A stretch of DNA of 56,612 nucleotides from IDS-8 sp965651325 (GTDB lineage: Bacteria; Pseudomonadota; Gammaproteobacteria; Steroidobacterales; Woeseiaceae), in the NCBI GenBank assembly GCA_965651325.1, contig CBFGSB010000003.1, positions 1-56,612 on the forward strand, given 5' to 3'. The notes beneath the pieces were generated by a model, which saw only the letters and a program-made list of their open reading frames with translations, searched no databases and had not been told where the DNA came from. Positions 9,601 to 17,807 of this stretch are shown one piece after another. A program made the position numbers and the translations under genes. The first letter of the stretch is position 1, and each line of letters starts with the position of its first letter.

Positions 9601-10399
9601 ACTTGCCGCCACCGCTCATACCGAGGACGAGCACGAACGCACGACCGTCACCCGCTTGCTGCCGCAGGGCCTGCAGGATGTCGGACACCGCCTTGGTCCG
9701 GCCGAAGAACACGGTCGCGTGCTCGAACTCGAAGGCGTGCAGGCCGCGAAACGGCGAGCCCTTCTTCCAGACGGCCGGGGCATCGGCCGCGCGCGCCAGT
9801 GCCTCCGGCAGTTTTCGCTCGATGAGCTTTCGCAGGTGGGCTTCCAGCAGGTCTTCGAAGGCGCTGGGCGACTCGAAGGCGTGGAATGCCGCGATCAGGG
9901 TGCCTTCGCCCTGGTCGTGAAACCACCGCGCGACGAAGTCGTCGAGTTTCTTCTTCTGCTGCAAGCGCTCGAGGAGCTCGGCCTCGTCGTCGAGCCGGAC
10001 CGATGGCGGCGCCGTCTTCCGGTACACGAGAAGGTCCGGCTTCCCGTGCTCCCGGTACCCGGCCAGCGCATCTTCGAACTCGAACTCCGTGCCCGATTCG
10101 TAGCGGGAGCCGTCCGGGCGGGTGAATCCACGCGGCAGGCGCGTACCGAGGCGCGACCACAGGATCGAGACGACGACGTCGGTTTGCGAGGGGCGAACCA
10201 GTTGTTCCTGGAAGTTCCCGGTGGCGACCAGCGGCTCGTGCTCCCAGAGAACGGGATCGAGCACCACCCTGCCGACATATTCGCTTTGCAGGCGCTGGAT
10301 GACGCGCTCCGCAATCGCCCGTTCCTCGAAGACATCCCCGGGCGACGAGATGAATATTCGCAGTTTGCTCACAGGACTGCCGCTTGTTGTTCGCTTCAT
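6683..10399 (-). CDS. DUF4062-nSTAND NTPase-TM-TPR signalling protein
   Basis: 1238 residues. Residues about 12-110 are a DUF4062 domain (LRIFISSPGDVFEERAIAER). The nSTAND1 signature PFRGLHAFEFEHATVFFGR starts at about 216, with Walker A GMSGGGKSS (260-268, Lys266) and Walker B LALVVDQ (372-378). A single hydrophobic segment at about 690-712 separates the NTPase from about ten 42-residue TPR units of kinesin-light-chain type. STAND proteins usually sense a ligand through the C-terminal repeats and activate an N-terminal effector. Here the membrane helix would put the TPRs and the NTPase on opposite sides, if it is truly inserted. The downstream lectin gene starts 271 bp away on the same strand. 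The defence or signalling role is inferred from architecture. Confidence 0.85.
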   Translation of the reverse strand: MKRTTSGSPVSKLRIFISSPGDVFEERAIAERVIQRLQSEYVGRVVLDPVLWEHEPLVATGNFQEQLVRPSQTDVVVSILWSRLGTRLPRGFTRPDGSRYESGTEFEFEDALAGYREHGKPDLLVYRKTAPPSVRLDDEAELLERLQQKKKLDDFVARWFHDQGEGTLIAAFHAFESPSAFEDLLEAHLRKLIERKLPEALARAADAPAVWKKGSPFRGLHAFEFEHATVFFGRTKAVSDILQALRQQAGDGRAFVLVLGMSGGGKSSVVRAGVLPMLMQPGVIEGVSLWRRAVFRPADTPNDLFASLAAALLREHALPSLDPDGEGPEPLARVLRESPHSAAQLIKGALETEAAKLPHKRGSDAGKAQSRLALVVDQMEEMFTQSDVTAQERRAFANTLDVLARSGRVWVIATLRSDFYPRLVDLPVIGALKEGAGQYDLMPPVASEIGQMIRLPTRAAGLRFEEDAASSERLDDMLRDAAADRPELLPLLQFTLEELYERRTSDGTLTLAAYRELGGVEGSLAKRAETVFKDLPDEAEAALPKVLSALVSVGQDGHEVIGRKRVPWKDITSPEARALVETFVAARLFVTELADDTSSAVVTVAHEALLWHWPRVQEWVGQNRDNLRIRSRVAGAAARWAAENKPSDLLLPGGKPLGEAETLVQQGVDLDPLEQDYIAASVARKKRTQQLRNAVVVTLGALSITAGSAAFLAQQQRNLAMEASHRAEVEAETARQTTDFMVGLFDVLDPGEARGNTITAREIMDRGAERIQQELNDQPAIQATLMDTMGTVYTSLGLYDQAVPLLQSALDKRRLLYGDRHLEVAQSLHRLGEVLKLKAEYAQSEAMYREALALRRELLGNEHVDTARTLYGLADLLGRRGEFSAAEPLLREALALQRKLNGEQSAETAQSLEGLALNLYDQGDYAASVPLLRDAVAIQRKLHDGPHPDLAEALNNLGFVISEVGEYAESEQLFREALAMKRVLYRGAAHPEIAMSLNNVAFVLHDQRKYDEAEELYREAIDMQRELLGDDHPDVAMALNNLAFLTYEKGDLDAAIAMSRESLDMYRRTVGDEHPSVARSMNNLAMWLMEDNDYAAAEPLLREALELRRKLLGPAHADVAASMTLLAVLLVDTGRYQEALPLASEAKAVCSEAFTPDHWRTATAASTEGAALAGLQRYDEAEKLLLESFNVLRSDPGALPFYTANANRWLEKLYQALGRPAEAAKYIAMRSEGKSTQR
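6799..8044 (-). repeat. Coding tandem repeat: about ten 126-bp TPR units
   Basis: The 3' third of the STAND gene is a run of degenerate 126-base (42-codon) units encoding TPR motifs of the form LNNLAxxLxxxGxYxxAExLxREAL. Several neighbouring units share stretches such as LNNLGFV, LNNVAFV and LNNLAFL. Boundaries are approximate. Such arrays can gain or lose units by recombination and may vary between strains. Confidence 0.6.
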
Positions 10400-10614
10400 T
10401 CTAGTTCACGGAAGAACCAAACATGAAGCTTCCTCCGGCATGGCCCGGGCCGTTCCCCCGGCCGGGAACAGGAGGCAGGCAGGAGGGGGAACGGGCAGGA
10501 CAGGCTGGTTCCCTTGCCGGATTGCGGGTAGGCGAGCGCTTAACTCGGAAATCGGCAGGCGGTAACATCGTCACGGATGTACAAGTGCTGGGTCCCGCGA
10601 AGAACGACGAGCCG

Positions 10615-13353
10615 ATGACCGAGAAGGCCGATACCACCGCGCGACGCTGGTTCATCAGCGCCAAGCTGGATGCGCCGCGCCAACAGGTGTCACTGGTTTC
10701 GCGTTTGCATCTTTTGAAGATTCTCGATACGGCCGCGACGCGCCGGCTTTGCGTCGTCGTCGCACCGGCGGGGTTCGGCAAAACGACCCTCGTCTCCCAG
10801 TGGCGCAACCAGCTCGTGGCCGCCGGCCACACGGCCGCCTGGCTCAGCCTGGACGACGACGACGCCGACGTTCGCCAGCTTCTCACCTACATCATCTTTG
10901 CTCTCTCCGAGGCCGGTGTGGATACCGGGCGGCTCGAGATGCTGGCTGCGCAGGGGCTCATGGAGCTTTCCGCGAATGCTGCCCTGGGCGGCATCCTCTC
11001 GGCGATCGCCGAGCATGGCGGGCACACGGTGCTTACGCTGGACGATTACCACCGGATCGCTACACCGGCGATCGACGCGTTGATCAACCGCATGGTGGAT
11101 ACGGCACCGCGCAACCTCACCCTGATCGTCTCCGCACGTGTCCGGCCGGACCTTGCCATCGCCCAGCGGTTTGCGTCGGGACAGGCGATCGAGATCGATG
11201 CCGACATGCTGCGCTTCTCCGAGGAGGAGACCCGCGCGGTAGTCGACCCCGCGCTGACCGACGATCAGCTCAAGGTGGTGTTCGAACGCACCGAAGGGTG
11301 GGCCGTCGCCGTGCAGCTCGCGCGGCTCACGCTGGGGGGCAGCCACTCCATTGATCATGCGCTTGCAGGCTTCACCGGCCAGAGCGGGCATCTCGCCGGC
11401 TATCTCGCGGACCAGGTGCTGGCGGGCCTGGATGAAGAATTGCTCGATTTCATGATGCAGACCGCCGTGCTGGAGCGCTTCAACGCGCCGCTGGCAAACG
11501 CGGTTTGTGAGCGTCATGACGCCTGGAACATGCTGAACCGGCTGGAGCCCCTGCAGAGCCTGCTGGTCCCGTTGGACGAGCGGGCCGAGTGGTTCCGTTA
11601 TCACCACCTGTTCGCCGACCATCTCCAGGCCGCGCTCAAGCGAGCGCATCCCGATTCCCTCACCGGCCTGCACCTGCGTGCCAGCGAGTGGCACGCGGCG
11701 CAGGGTTACGTAGCGGACGCCGTCCGCCACGCGCGGCTTGCCGGCGATTTCGACCGGGCAGCGGAAATTATCGGCGACGCGGGCGGCTGGGAGCTGATGC
11801 TCTACGGCGGGATCGGGTATCTCCGCAGCCTGTTGCGCAACATTCCCGAGCGCGAGGCGCCGGCATATCCCCGCATCCAGGTCGCCCGTGCCTACCTCGC
11901 CGTCAAGGACGGGCGCATACCGGAGGCGCGGGCGATGATGGAACAGGCGCGCGCGGCCACGGGCGATGCGCACACGCTCGGCGACTTCGGGACGCCGCTC
12001 GACCGTGACATGGTGAACGTCGGTGCCTTGCTGGACATGTACGAGGACCAGCGCTACACGCCCGCGCGCCTCGCCAGCCTGAAGCAGCTTCAGGCCCGCA
12101 TTCCGCCGTCCGACAAGCTGACGCTCGGTGTGCTGTTGTGCATCGATGCGCTGGCCAGCCTTGCCAACGGGGATTTCGAGGTAGCAGGGCGCGTGAGCCG
12201 GCAGGCGATGCGCGCGATGCGCGCCGCCGAATCGCTGCTCGGGCTGAACTACTGTTTCCTGCATACGGGGGGTGCCGCCCTCTACTTCGGCCGGCTACAG
12301 CAGGCAGAGGCGAACTTCAGGCAGGCGCGCCAGCTTGCCGAGGACAACTTCGGCGCCGACAGCGGCCTGCGATCGCTGGCGGAGCTCCTGGTGGGAACCG
12401 TGCTGCACTGGCGGGATAGCTGGGAAGACCGTTACGAGGAACAGTTCGATCGCGCCCTCTCGCACGTCGAGAGTTATGACGGCTGGCTCGAGATCTTCGC
12501 GCACGGGCTCGACAGCGGTTGCGCCGCCGCCTTGGGGCGCAGGGATTTTGCCGTGGCGGAAGGCTGGATCGCGCGTGCCGAGCGGACGGCGGCAGGGCGC
12601 GGCATGCCACGGCTGTCGGCGCTCGCCTCGGGGCACAGGCTGCGTCTGCACACGCTCGACGGCAACCTCCGCACCGCGGCTCGCCTTGCGGCAAGCCTCG
12701 AGAAGGATTTCCCCCTGGCGTGCTGGAAGACCGATCGCTTCCATTGGCGCCCCTACCAGGTCATCGGGCCGGCGCTCGCTTACCATTACGCCGCCGGGGA
12801 CCAGGCACGCAGCCTGTGCCTGATCGACGACGTGATCGCCTGCTGCCGCGCGCTGTCCGCAAATGCCTACCTGGTCCAGGCACTCGCCATCAAGGCGGAC
12901 CTCCTCGCCGGATTCGGCCGGCACCCGGAGGCGCTCGACAATCTCATGCTGGCCCTGGAGCTCGCGGCCCCCGAAGGCATTCGCCGGCCGTTCCGCGGTT
13001 TGCAGCGCGGCGCCGCCCTGCTGCGTGCGGCGCGGAAACGGGCGCGGGACGAAGCCATCGACGTGGTCGTGCTCGACTTCATCGGCGACTGTCTCGAAGC
13101 GGAGGAGAAAGGAGAGGATCCGGGCGGCACGCTCGGCCTGCTGGGCCTTAGCCGGCGCGAGTGCGAGGTCGTGCACGAGCTCGTGCAGGGATTGTCCAAC
13201 AAGGCGATCGCCCGCACGCTCGATCTCACGGAGCACACGGTCAAGTTCCACCTGAAGAATATCTTTCGCAAGCTCGATGTGAGCCGGCGCACCCAGGCCA
13301 TCGCCCGGGTGTGCGAGCTGAGCGTGAGCCGGGAAACCTACCCGAACGAGTAG
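10615..13353 (+). CDS. MalT-like LuxR-family transcriptional regulator (LAL/STAND type)
   Basis: 912 residues from ATG 10615. The frame is open from 10423, but homology to MalT-type proteins (RWFISAKLDAPR, LVSR) begins right after this ATG, so the upstream extension is probably not translated. Walker A is APAGFGKTT at about 50-58, and LTLDDYH serves as the Walker B region. The middle is a helical/TPR-like sensor. The C-terminus carries a LuxR helix-turn-helix: LSRRECEVVHELVQGLSNKAIA then TVKFHLKNIFRKL. Members are ATP-dependent activators that oligomerise when a small ligand binds. It sits 138 bp upstream of, and co-directional with, the TBDR-hyuAB-avidin operon and is the obvious candidate regulator. 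The inducer is unknown. Confidence 0.88.
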   Translation: MTEKADTTARRWFISAKLDAPRQQVSLVSRLHLLKILDTAATRRLCVVVAPAGFGKTTLVSQWRNQLVAAGHTAAWLSLDDDDADVRQLLTYIIFALSEAGVDTGRLEMLAAQGLMELSANAALGGILSAIAEHGGHTVLTLDDYHRIATPAIDALINRMVDTAPRNLTLIVSARVRPDLAIAQRFASGQAIEIDADMLRFSEEETRAVVDPALTDDQLKVVFERTEGWAVAVQLARLTLGGSHSIDHALAGFTGQSGHLAGYLADQVLAGLDEELLDFMMQTAVLERFNAPLANAVCERHDAWNMLNRLEPLQSLLVPLDERAEWFRYHHLFADHLQAALKRAHPDSLTGLHLRASEWHAAQGYVADAVRHARLAGDFDRAAEIIGDAGGWELMLYGGIGYLRSLLRNIPEREAPAYPRIQVARAYLAVKDGRIPEARAMMEQARAATGDAHTLGDFGTPLDRDMVNVGALLDMYEDQRYTPARLASLKQLQARIPPSDKLTLGVLLCIDALASLANGDFEVAGRVSRQAMRAMRAAESLLGLNYCFLHTGGAALYFGRLQQAEANFRQARQLAEDNFGADSGLRSLAELLVGTVLHWRDSWEDRYEEQFDRALSHVESYDGWLEIFAHGLDSGCAAALGRRDFAVAEGWIARAERTAAGRGMPRLSALASGHRLRLHTLDGNLRTAARLAASLEKDFPLACWKTDRFHWRPYQVIGPALAYHYAAGDQARSLCLIDDVIACCRALSANAYLVQALAIKADLLAGFGRHPEALDNLMLALELAAPEGIRRPFRGLQRGAALLRAARKRARDEAIDVVVLDFIGDCLEAEEKGEDPGGTLGLLGLSRRECEVVHELVQGLSNKAIARTLDLTEHTVKFHLKNIFRKLDVSRRTQAIARVCELSVSRETYPNE

Positions 13354-13356
13354 GTA

Positions 13357-13373
13357 CCGCTGGCTGCCAGCGG
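13357..13373 (+). terminator. GC hairpin just after the MalT-like gene
   Basis: CCGCTGG-CTG-CCAGCGG is a perfect 7-bp stem with a 3-base loop, three bases after the stop codon. No T-run follows, so it is a weak intrinsic terminator or an mRNA 3'-end stabiliser. Confidence 0.35.
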
Positions 13374-13491
13374 GGTGAGCTACACCTCCGGGGCTCTGGG
13401 CTAGTCCGATTTCCCATTGCGGCCACGCCCCCGGCGGAGAATCCTGTTGGCTTACATCACTGAGCCAATTCGGGCATTGAGGGGGACTCGA

Positions 13492-15714
13492 ATGCATACC
13501 CATGTTCGCTGGAGCCTGTTGGGCAAGGGTTGCCTTGCTTTCGCCGTGGTCGCGACCTTCCCCGCCTTCGGGCAGGAGCCCGCGGCCGACTCGCCCGTCC
13601 TCGAGGAAATCGTCGTGACCGGCGCCCGCGGCCGCGAGGAGCGGTTGCTCGAGGTGCCGGTCGCCGTCACCGCGTTCGACTCGCACGCGATCGAGGCTGC
13701 CGGCATCGAAGAGGTCAACGACTTCCTCGCGTTGACGCCGAACGTCAACTTCACGCGCTCCCAGAGCGCGGGTACGAACTTCCTGACCGTGCGCGGCATC
13801 ACCCAGGTGCGCAACTCCGAGCCGCCCGTGGCGACGGTCGTTGACGGCGTCCTCGAGATCAATCCGCGGCAGTTCAACCAGACGCTGGTGGACATCGAGC
13901 GGATCGAGGTGCTGCGCGGGCCGCAGGGCGCACTCTACGGGCGGAATGCCACGGGCGGTGCCATTCTCATCACGACGCGCGCGCCGTCGAACGAGCTCGA
14001 AGGCAATGTTCGCGCGGCAGCCGGCCGCAGCGAGTACCAGCTCGGAGGATCGCTGAGCGGCCCCCTCGTGCAGGACACCCTGCTCTTTCGCCTCGCCGCG
14101 CAGTACGTGGACAGCGACGGCCTCCTGTACAACCCGGTGCTCGACGATCACATGGACTACTTCGAGGACGCGACGTTCCGCGGCAAGCTGCTGTGGATGC
14201 CCTCGGATGCCGTGGAAGTGGACGTCCGCGCCGGCATCGTCCGCACCGAAGGCGGCGGCCTGAACTACATCTACCAGCCGGCGTTCGTCGGCGCCGATGG
14301 CAAGCCGGTCGCATTCGACTTCACACGCGGAGACGCCGACGTCGTCGATCGCAACCTGTATGCGAACAATCTCGGATTCAACGAGCGGGATATCGACGAG
14401 CTCGCGGTGAAAATCGAGTACCGCGCGGACTGGGGCACATTCAGGTCGGTCTCTTCCTTCAGCGGCGTCACCGAGTACCTCGAGGGAGACCAGTTCCCGT
14501 ACACCGCGGCGACCAGTGTTGATTTCGGTGTCTTTCCGTTCGCGGACGGGACGCAGACACAGTATGTCGACGTGGAGGCGGTGAGCCAGGAATTCCGCAT
14601 CGCCTCGCCTTCCGACCAGCCGCTGCGATGGATGGCGGGTGTCTACTACCTGAAGACTGATCGCTTCATCTCGACGACCACGGGTGCCGACCTCGGGCTC
14701 GGCATTACGCGCATCGAGCACCAGCCGCTCTTCACCGATCCGGTCAACCCGACGCTTACGTACCTCGCCGACGACAACGACAACACGGCCAGCGCGGTTT
14801 TCGGCAACGTCGACTTCGACGTAACCGACGCGGTCGAGCTGTCGCTCGCGCTGCGCTACGACCGCGACGAGCGCGAGCAGCAGGTGTCGCCGCTGAGCAC
14901 GGCCGGCGCGCCGGGTGCCGTGAACGAGCGCACGTACGATCACCTGCAGCCGAAGGTGAGCATTCGCTGGCTCCCCGGAGACGACTTCAACCTGTACGGT
15001 TCCTGGGGAGTGGGTTTCCGCAGCGGCCAGTTCAACCAGAACGGCGTGGGAGCGGCGGCCGAGAGCGTCGGCCTCGTCGGCGTGCAGGACGTCGTCGACC
15101 AGGAGATCACCGATACCTGGGAAGCGGGCTTCAAAGCGCGGGCCTGGAACGACCGCGTCAGCCTTGACGGTGCCCTCTACCGCACGGACGTCGACGGGCA
15201 GCACTACTTCGTGTTCGTGGGTGAGGTTGGTGCGCAGGTGCTGGTCGGCATCGATGAGGTGCGCCTGATGGGCGGCGAGCTGGCGGCGACCGCGCACCTC
15301 GCGGACGGGTTCGACGCGTATGCCTCCGTCGGCGTCACCGATAGCGAGATCAAGGCCTATGCGCTGAATCCCGCGGCCATCGGCAACAAGGCGCCGTACG
15401 TCCCCGACGTTACGTTCAACGCTGGCCTGCAGTACCGCTCGGCGCCAGTTTGGCAGGGGTTCGGACTGTTCGCCCGCGCTGACTACCGGCACGTCGGTGA
15501 GCAGTACTGGGATCCGGAGAACTCGACCGACCGCTCGCCGCTCGACCTGGTGGACCTGCGTTTTGGCTTCGAGAACGAGGAGTCCGGCTGGAGCCTGATC
15601 GGCACCTGGGAAAACGTGCTTGACGAGGTCTACAACGACGAGTTCGTGCTCGGCGGCTTTGCACAAGCCGCTCCGCCGGTCACCTGGCGCGTCGATCTGC
15701 GGAAGAGCTTCTAA
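13492..15714 (+). CDS. TonB-dependent receptor of the hyuAB-avidin operon
   Basis: 740 residues from ATG 13492, preceded by GAGGGG at good spacing and followed by a signal peptide (LLGKGCLAFAVVATFPAFG). The N-terminal plug has LEEIVVTGARG as TonB-box region, LALTPNVNF, and VEVLRGPQGALYGRNATGG. The rest is a beta-barrel ending in the aromatic WRVDLRKSF. The plug motifs resemble receptors for organic compounds rather than siderophores, but the ligand cannot be read from sequence. The stop lies two bases before hyuA, so import and the downstream hydrolase should be co-expressed. The regulator immediately upstream supports induction by the imported compound. Confidence 0.9.
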   Translation: MHTHVRWSLLGKGCLAFAVVATFPAFGQEPAADSPVLEEIVVTGARGREERLLEVPVAVTAFDSHAIEAAGIEEVNDFLALTPNVNFTRSQSAGTNFLTVRGITQVRNSEPPVATVVDGVLEINPRQFNQTLVDIERIEVLRGPQGALYGRNATGGAILITTRAPSNELEGNVRAAAGRSEYQLGGSLSGPLVQDTLLFRLAAQYVDSDGLLYNPVLDDHMDYFEDATFRGKLLWMPSDAVEVDVRAGIVRTEGGGLNYIYQPAFVGADGKPVAFDFTRGDADVVDRNLYANNLGFNERDIDELAVKIEYRADWGTFRSVSSFSGVTEYLEGDQFPYTAATSVDFGVFPFADGTQTQYVDVEAVSQEFRIASPSDQPLRWMAGVYYLKTDRFISTTTGADLGLGITRIEHQPLFTDPVNPTLTYLADDNDNTASAVFGNVDFDVTDAVELSLALRYDRDEREQQVSPLSTAGAPGAVNERTYDHLQPKVSIRWLPGDDFNLYGSWGVGFRSGQFNQNGVGAAAESVGLVGVQDVVDQEITDTWEAGFKARAWNDRVSLDGALYRTDVDGQHYFVFVGEVGAQVLVGIDEVRLMGGELAATAHLADGFDAYASVGVTDSEIKAYALNPAAIGNKAPYVPDVTFNAGLQYRSAPVWQGFGLFARADYRHVGEQYWDPENSTDRSPLDLVDLRFGFENEESGWSLIGTWENVLDEVYNDEFVLGGFAQAAPPVTWRVDLRKSF

Positions 15715-15716
15715 GC

Positions 15717-17804
15717 ATGATGGCGGGCCTCAAACGTCGCGCCGCGACTGACGTCGGCGGCACGTTCACCGACCTCGCGTGGTGCGACGTCGACCCGCAA
15801 ACCGGTCGCTGCTCGGAGGTGCGCGTCGCCAAAGTCGATACCACGCCGCCTGATTTCGATCGCGGCGTGCTGCACACGCTGGAAAAGGCCGACGTCGATC
15901 CGCAGGCGCTGGACTTCTTCGCGCACGGGTCGACCGTCGTGATCAACGCCCTCACCGAACGCAAGGGCGTGAAGACCGGCCTCATCACGACCGAAGGCTT
16001 CCGCGACGTCATCGAAATCGCGCGCGGCAACCGTCCCGACCTGTTCAACTTCAACTTCCGCAAACCGCCGCCGATCGTCGACAGGAACCTGCGGGCGGAG
16101 CTGCCGGAGCGGGCGAACTACCGCGGGGAGATCACGCGGCCGGTGGACCTTGGCGGGCTCGACGGCATCCTGCGGCACTTTCGCGACGAGGGCGTGGAGG
16201 CGATCGCCATCGTTTTCCTGCACGCCTACCTCGCGCCGGAGAACGAGATCCGGGCCAAGCAGGCCGTGCAGGAAGCCTGGCCCGAGGTCTCCGTCCTGGC
16301 TTCCCACGAGGTCAGCCGCGAATGGCGGGAGTACGAGCGCACCAGCACGACCGCGCTATCGGCCTACGTGCACCCGATCGCGAAGAGCTACATCGAGCGC
16401 CTCGAGCACACGCTGCGCCATCGCGGATTTGGCGGCCGGCTGTACATGATGCAGTCGAACGGCGGGATCTTGAGCGATACCGCGGCCAAGCAGAACCCCG
16501 TGGCGATGGTCGAATCCGGGCCGGCGAGCGGTGTCTATGCCGCCGCCTGGCTCGGCCGCGCCATTGGCGAGCGCAACCTCATCGTGCTCGATATCGGCGG
16601 TACGACGGCAAAATGCGCGCTGGTCGAGAACGGCGAGGTCAGGATCTCGACGCGTTATTACATCGAGAAGACACCGCAATCCCCGGGGTACCCGATCCAG
16701 ACACCGGTGACGGAGATCGTGGAGATCGGCAACGGCGGCGGCTCCATCGCCTGGATCGACGACGGTGGCAAGCTGCACGTAGGACCGCAGTCCGCCGGCG
16801 CCGTTCCGGGACCGGCGGCTTACGGGCGCGGCGGCGAACAGGCGACAACCACCGACGCGAACCTCCTGCTCGGGCGGATCGACCCGGAAAGCTTCGTCGG
16901 CGGCGAAGTGAAGCCGGACTGGAAGGCCGTGGAGCACGCGTTCCTGCCGCTTGCCGGCCACTTCGACATTCCCGTCAAGAGCGCCGCCCGCGGGGTGCTG
17001 CGAATTGCGAACGCCAATATGATCAATGCGCTCAGGCTGGTCTCGACCAACAAGGGCCACGACCCGCGCGACTTTGCCCTGATCGCGTTCGGCGGCGGCG
17101 GTGCGATGCATGCCGTCGACCTCGCGCGCGAGCTCAAGGTCCGCAAAGTCATCGTGCCCGTCAACTCGGCCGTGTTCTCCGCCTGGGGCATGCTGGTGAC
17201 GGACCTGCGCCGCGACTACCTGCAAACGAACCTCACCGAGCTCGCGCCCGAAGCGCGCGACGAGATCGGCAAGACGTTCGTGGACATGCAGCGCCAGGCG
17301 CGTGTCGATTTTGCCGCAGACGACAAAGAACAGGTAACGGACCTCGTATTCGGCCATTTCGCGGATATGCGCTACCTCGGCCAGGAGCACACGGTCAAGG
17401 TGGAGCTGCAGCTCGACGACGGGCAGATCGACATCGATGCGGTGCTGGAGGCTTTCCACGCCGCCCACGAGCAGCACTACACCTACCGCCTCGACACCCC
17501 GGTCGAGATCGTCAACTTTCACCTCGTCGCCACCGCTTGCGTCGACAAGCCGGAGCTCGCAAAAAAGCCGGTGACCGGCGCATCGCTCGAAGACGCACTC
17601 CTCGGCCATCGCACCGTCGATTTCGACCAGGCAGGCGAAGCGGAGGCGGCCATCTATGACGGTCTCGCTCTCGAGCCCGGTATGTCGCTGGACGGTCCCG
17701 CCGTGGTACAGGAACCCTCGGTGACCCTCGTGGTGCCTCCGGGACTGGCAGTGCAGATGGACGAGTTCGGCAACTACCACATCGACATGCACCCCGGAGA
17801 ATGA
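15717..17804 (+). CDS. hyuA: Hydantoinase/oxoprolinase family protein, subunit A
   Basis: 695 residues. ATP-dependent ring-opening or carboxylating enzymes of this family act on hydantoins, 5-oxoproline, acetone or acetophenone as HyuA/HyuB complexes. Visible here are the N-terminal ATP-binding motif TDVGGTFTDLAW (about 10-21), FAHGSTVVINAL, ARGNRPDLFNFNFRKPP, a second phosphate-binding motif VLDIGGTTAKCAL, and GGGGAMHAVDLARELKV. This is a full-length A subunit. hyuB follows after three bases, so the two are translationally linked. Family is firm; substrate is open. The gap-free link to a TBDR and to an avidin-like protein argues for an imported cyclic amide or ureide over housekeeping 5-oxoproline. 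Confidence 0.88.
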   Translation: MMAGLKRRAATDVGGTFTDLAWCDVDPQTGRCSEVRVAKVDTTPPDFDRGVLHTLEKADVDPQALDFFAHGSTVVINALTERKGVKTGLITTEGFRDVIEIARGNRPDLFNFNFRKPPPIVDRNLRAELPERANYRGEITRPVDLGGLDGILRHFRDEGVEAIAIVFLHAYLAPENEIRAKQAVQEAWPEVSVLASHEVSREWREYERTSTTALSAYVHPIAKSYIERLEHTLRHRGFGGRLYMMQSNGGILSDTAAKQNPVAMVESGPASGVYAAAWLGRAIGERNLIVLDIGGTTAKCALVENGEVRISTRYYIEKTPQSPGYPIQTPVTEIVEIGNGGGSIAWIDDGGKLHVGPQSAGAVPGPAAYGRGGEQATTTDANLLLGRIDPESFVGGEVKPDWKAVEHAFLPLAGHFDIPVKSAARGVLRIANANMINALRLVSTNKGHDPRDFALIAFGGGGAMHAVDLARELKVRKVIVPVNSAVFSAWGMLVTDLRRDYLQTNLTELAPEARDEIGKTFVDMQRQARVDFAADDKEQVTDLVFGHFADMRYLGQEHTVKVELQLDDGQIDIDAVLEAFHAAHEQHYTYRLDTPVEIVNFHLVATACVDKPELAKKPVTGASLEDALLGHRTVDFDQAGEAEAAIYDGLALEPGMSLDGPAVVQEPSVTLVVPPGLAVQMDEFGNYHIDMHPGE

Positions 17805-17807
17805 CAG

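Noticed and set aside
7178..10426. 1082-codon open frame antisense to the STAND gene
   Set aside because: No motif or plausible composition; mirrors the codon bias of the STAND gene.
12295..15666. 1123-codon open frame antisense to the regulator and TBDR
   Set aside because: Arg/Gly/Ala-rich shadow caused by high GC at third codon positions; both sense genes carry clear family motifs.
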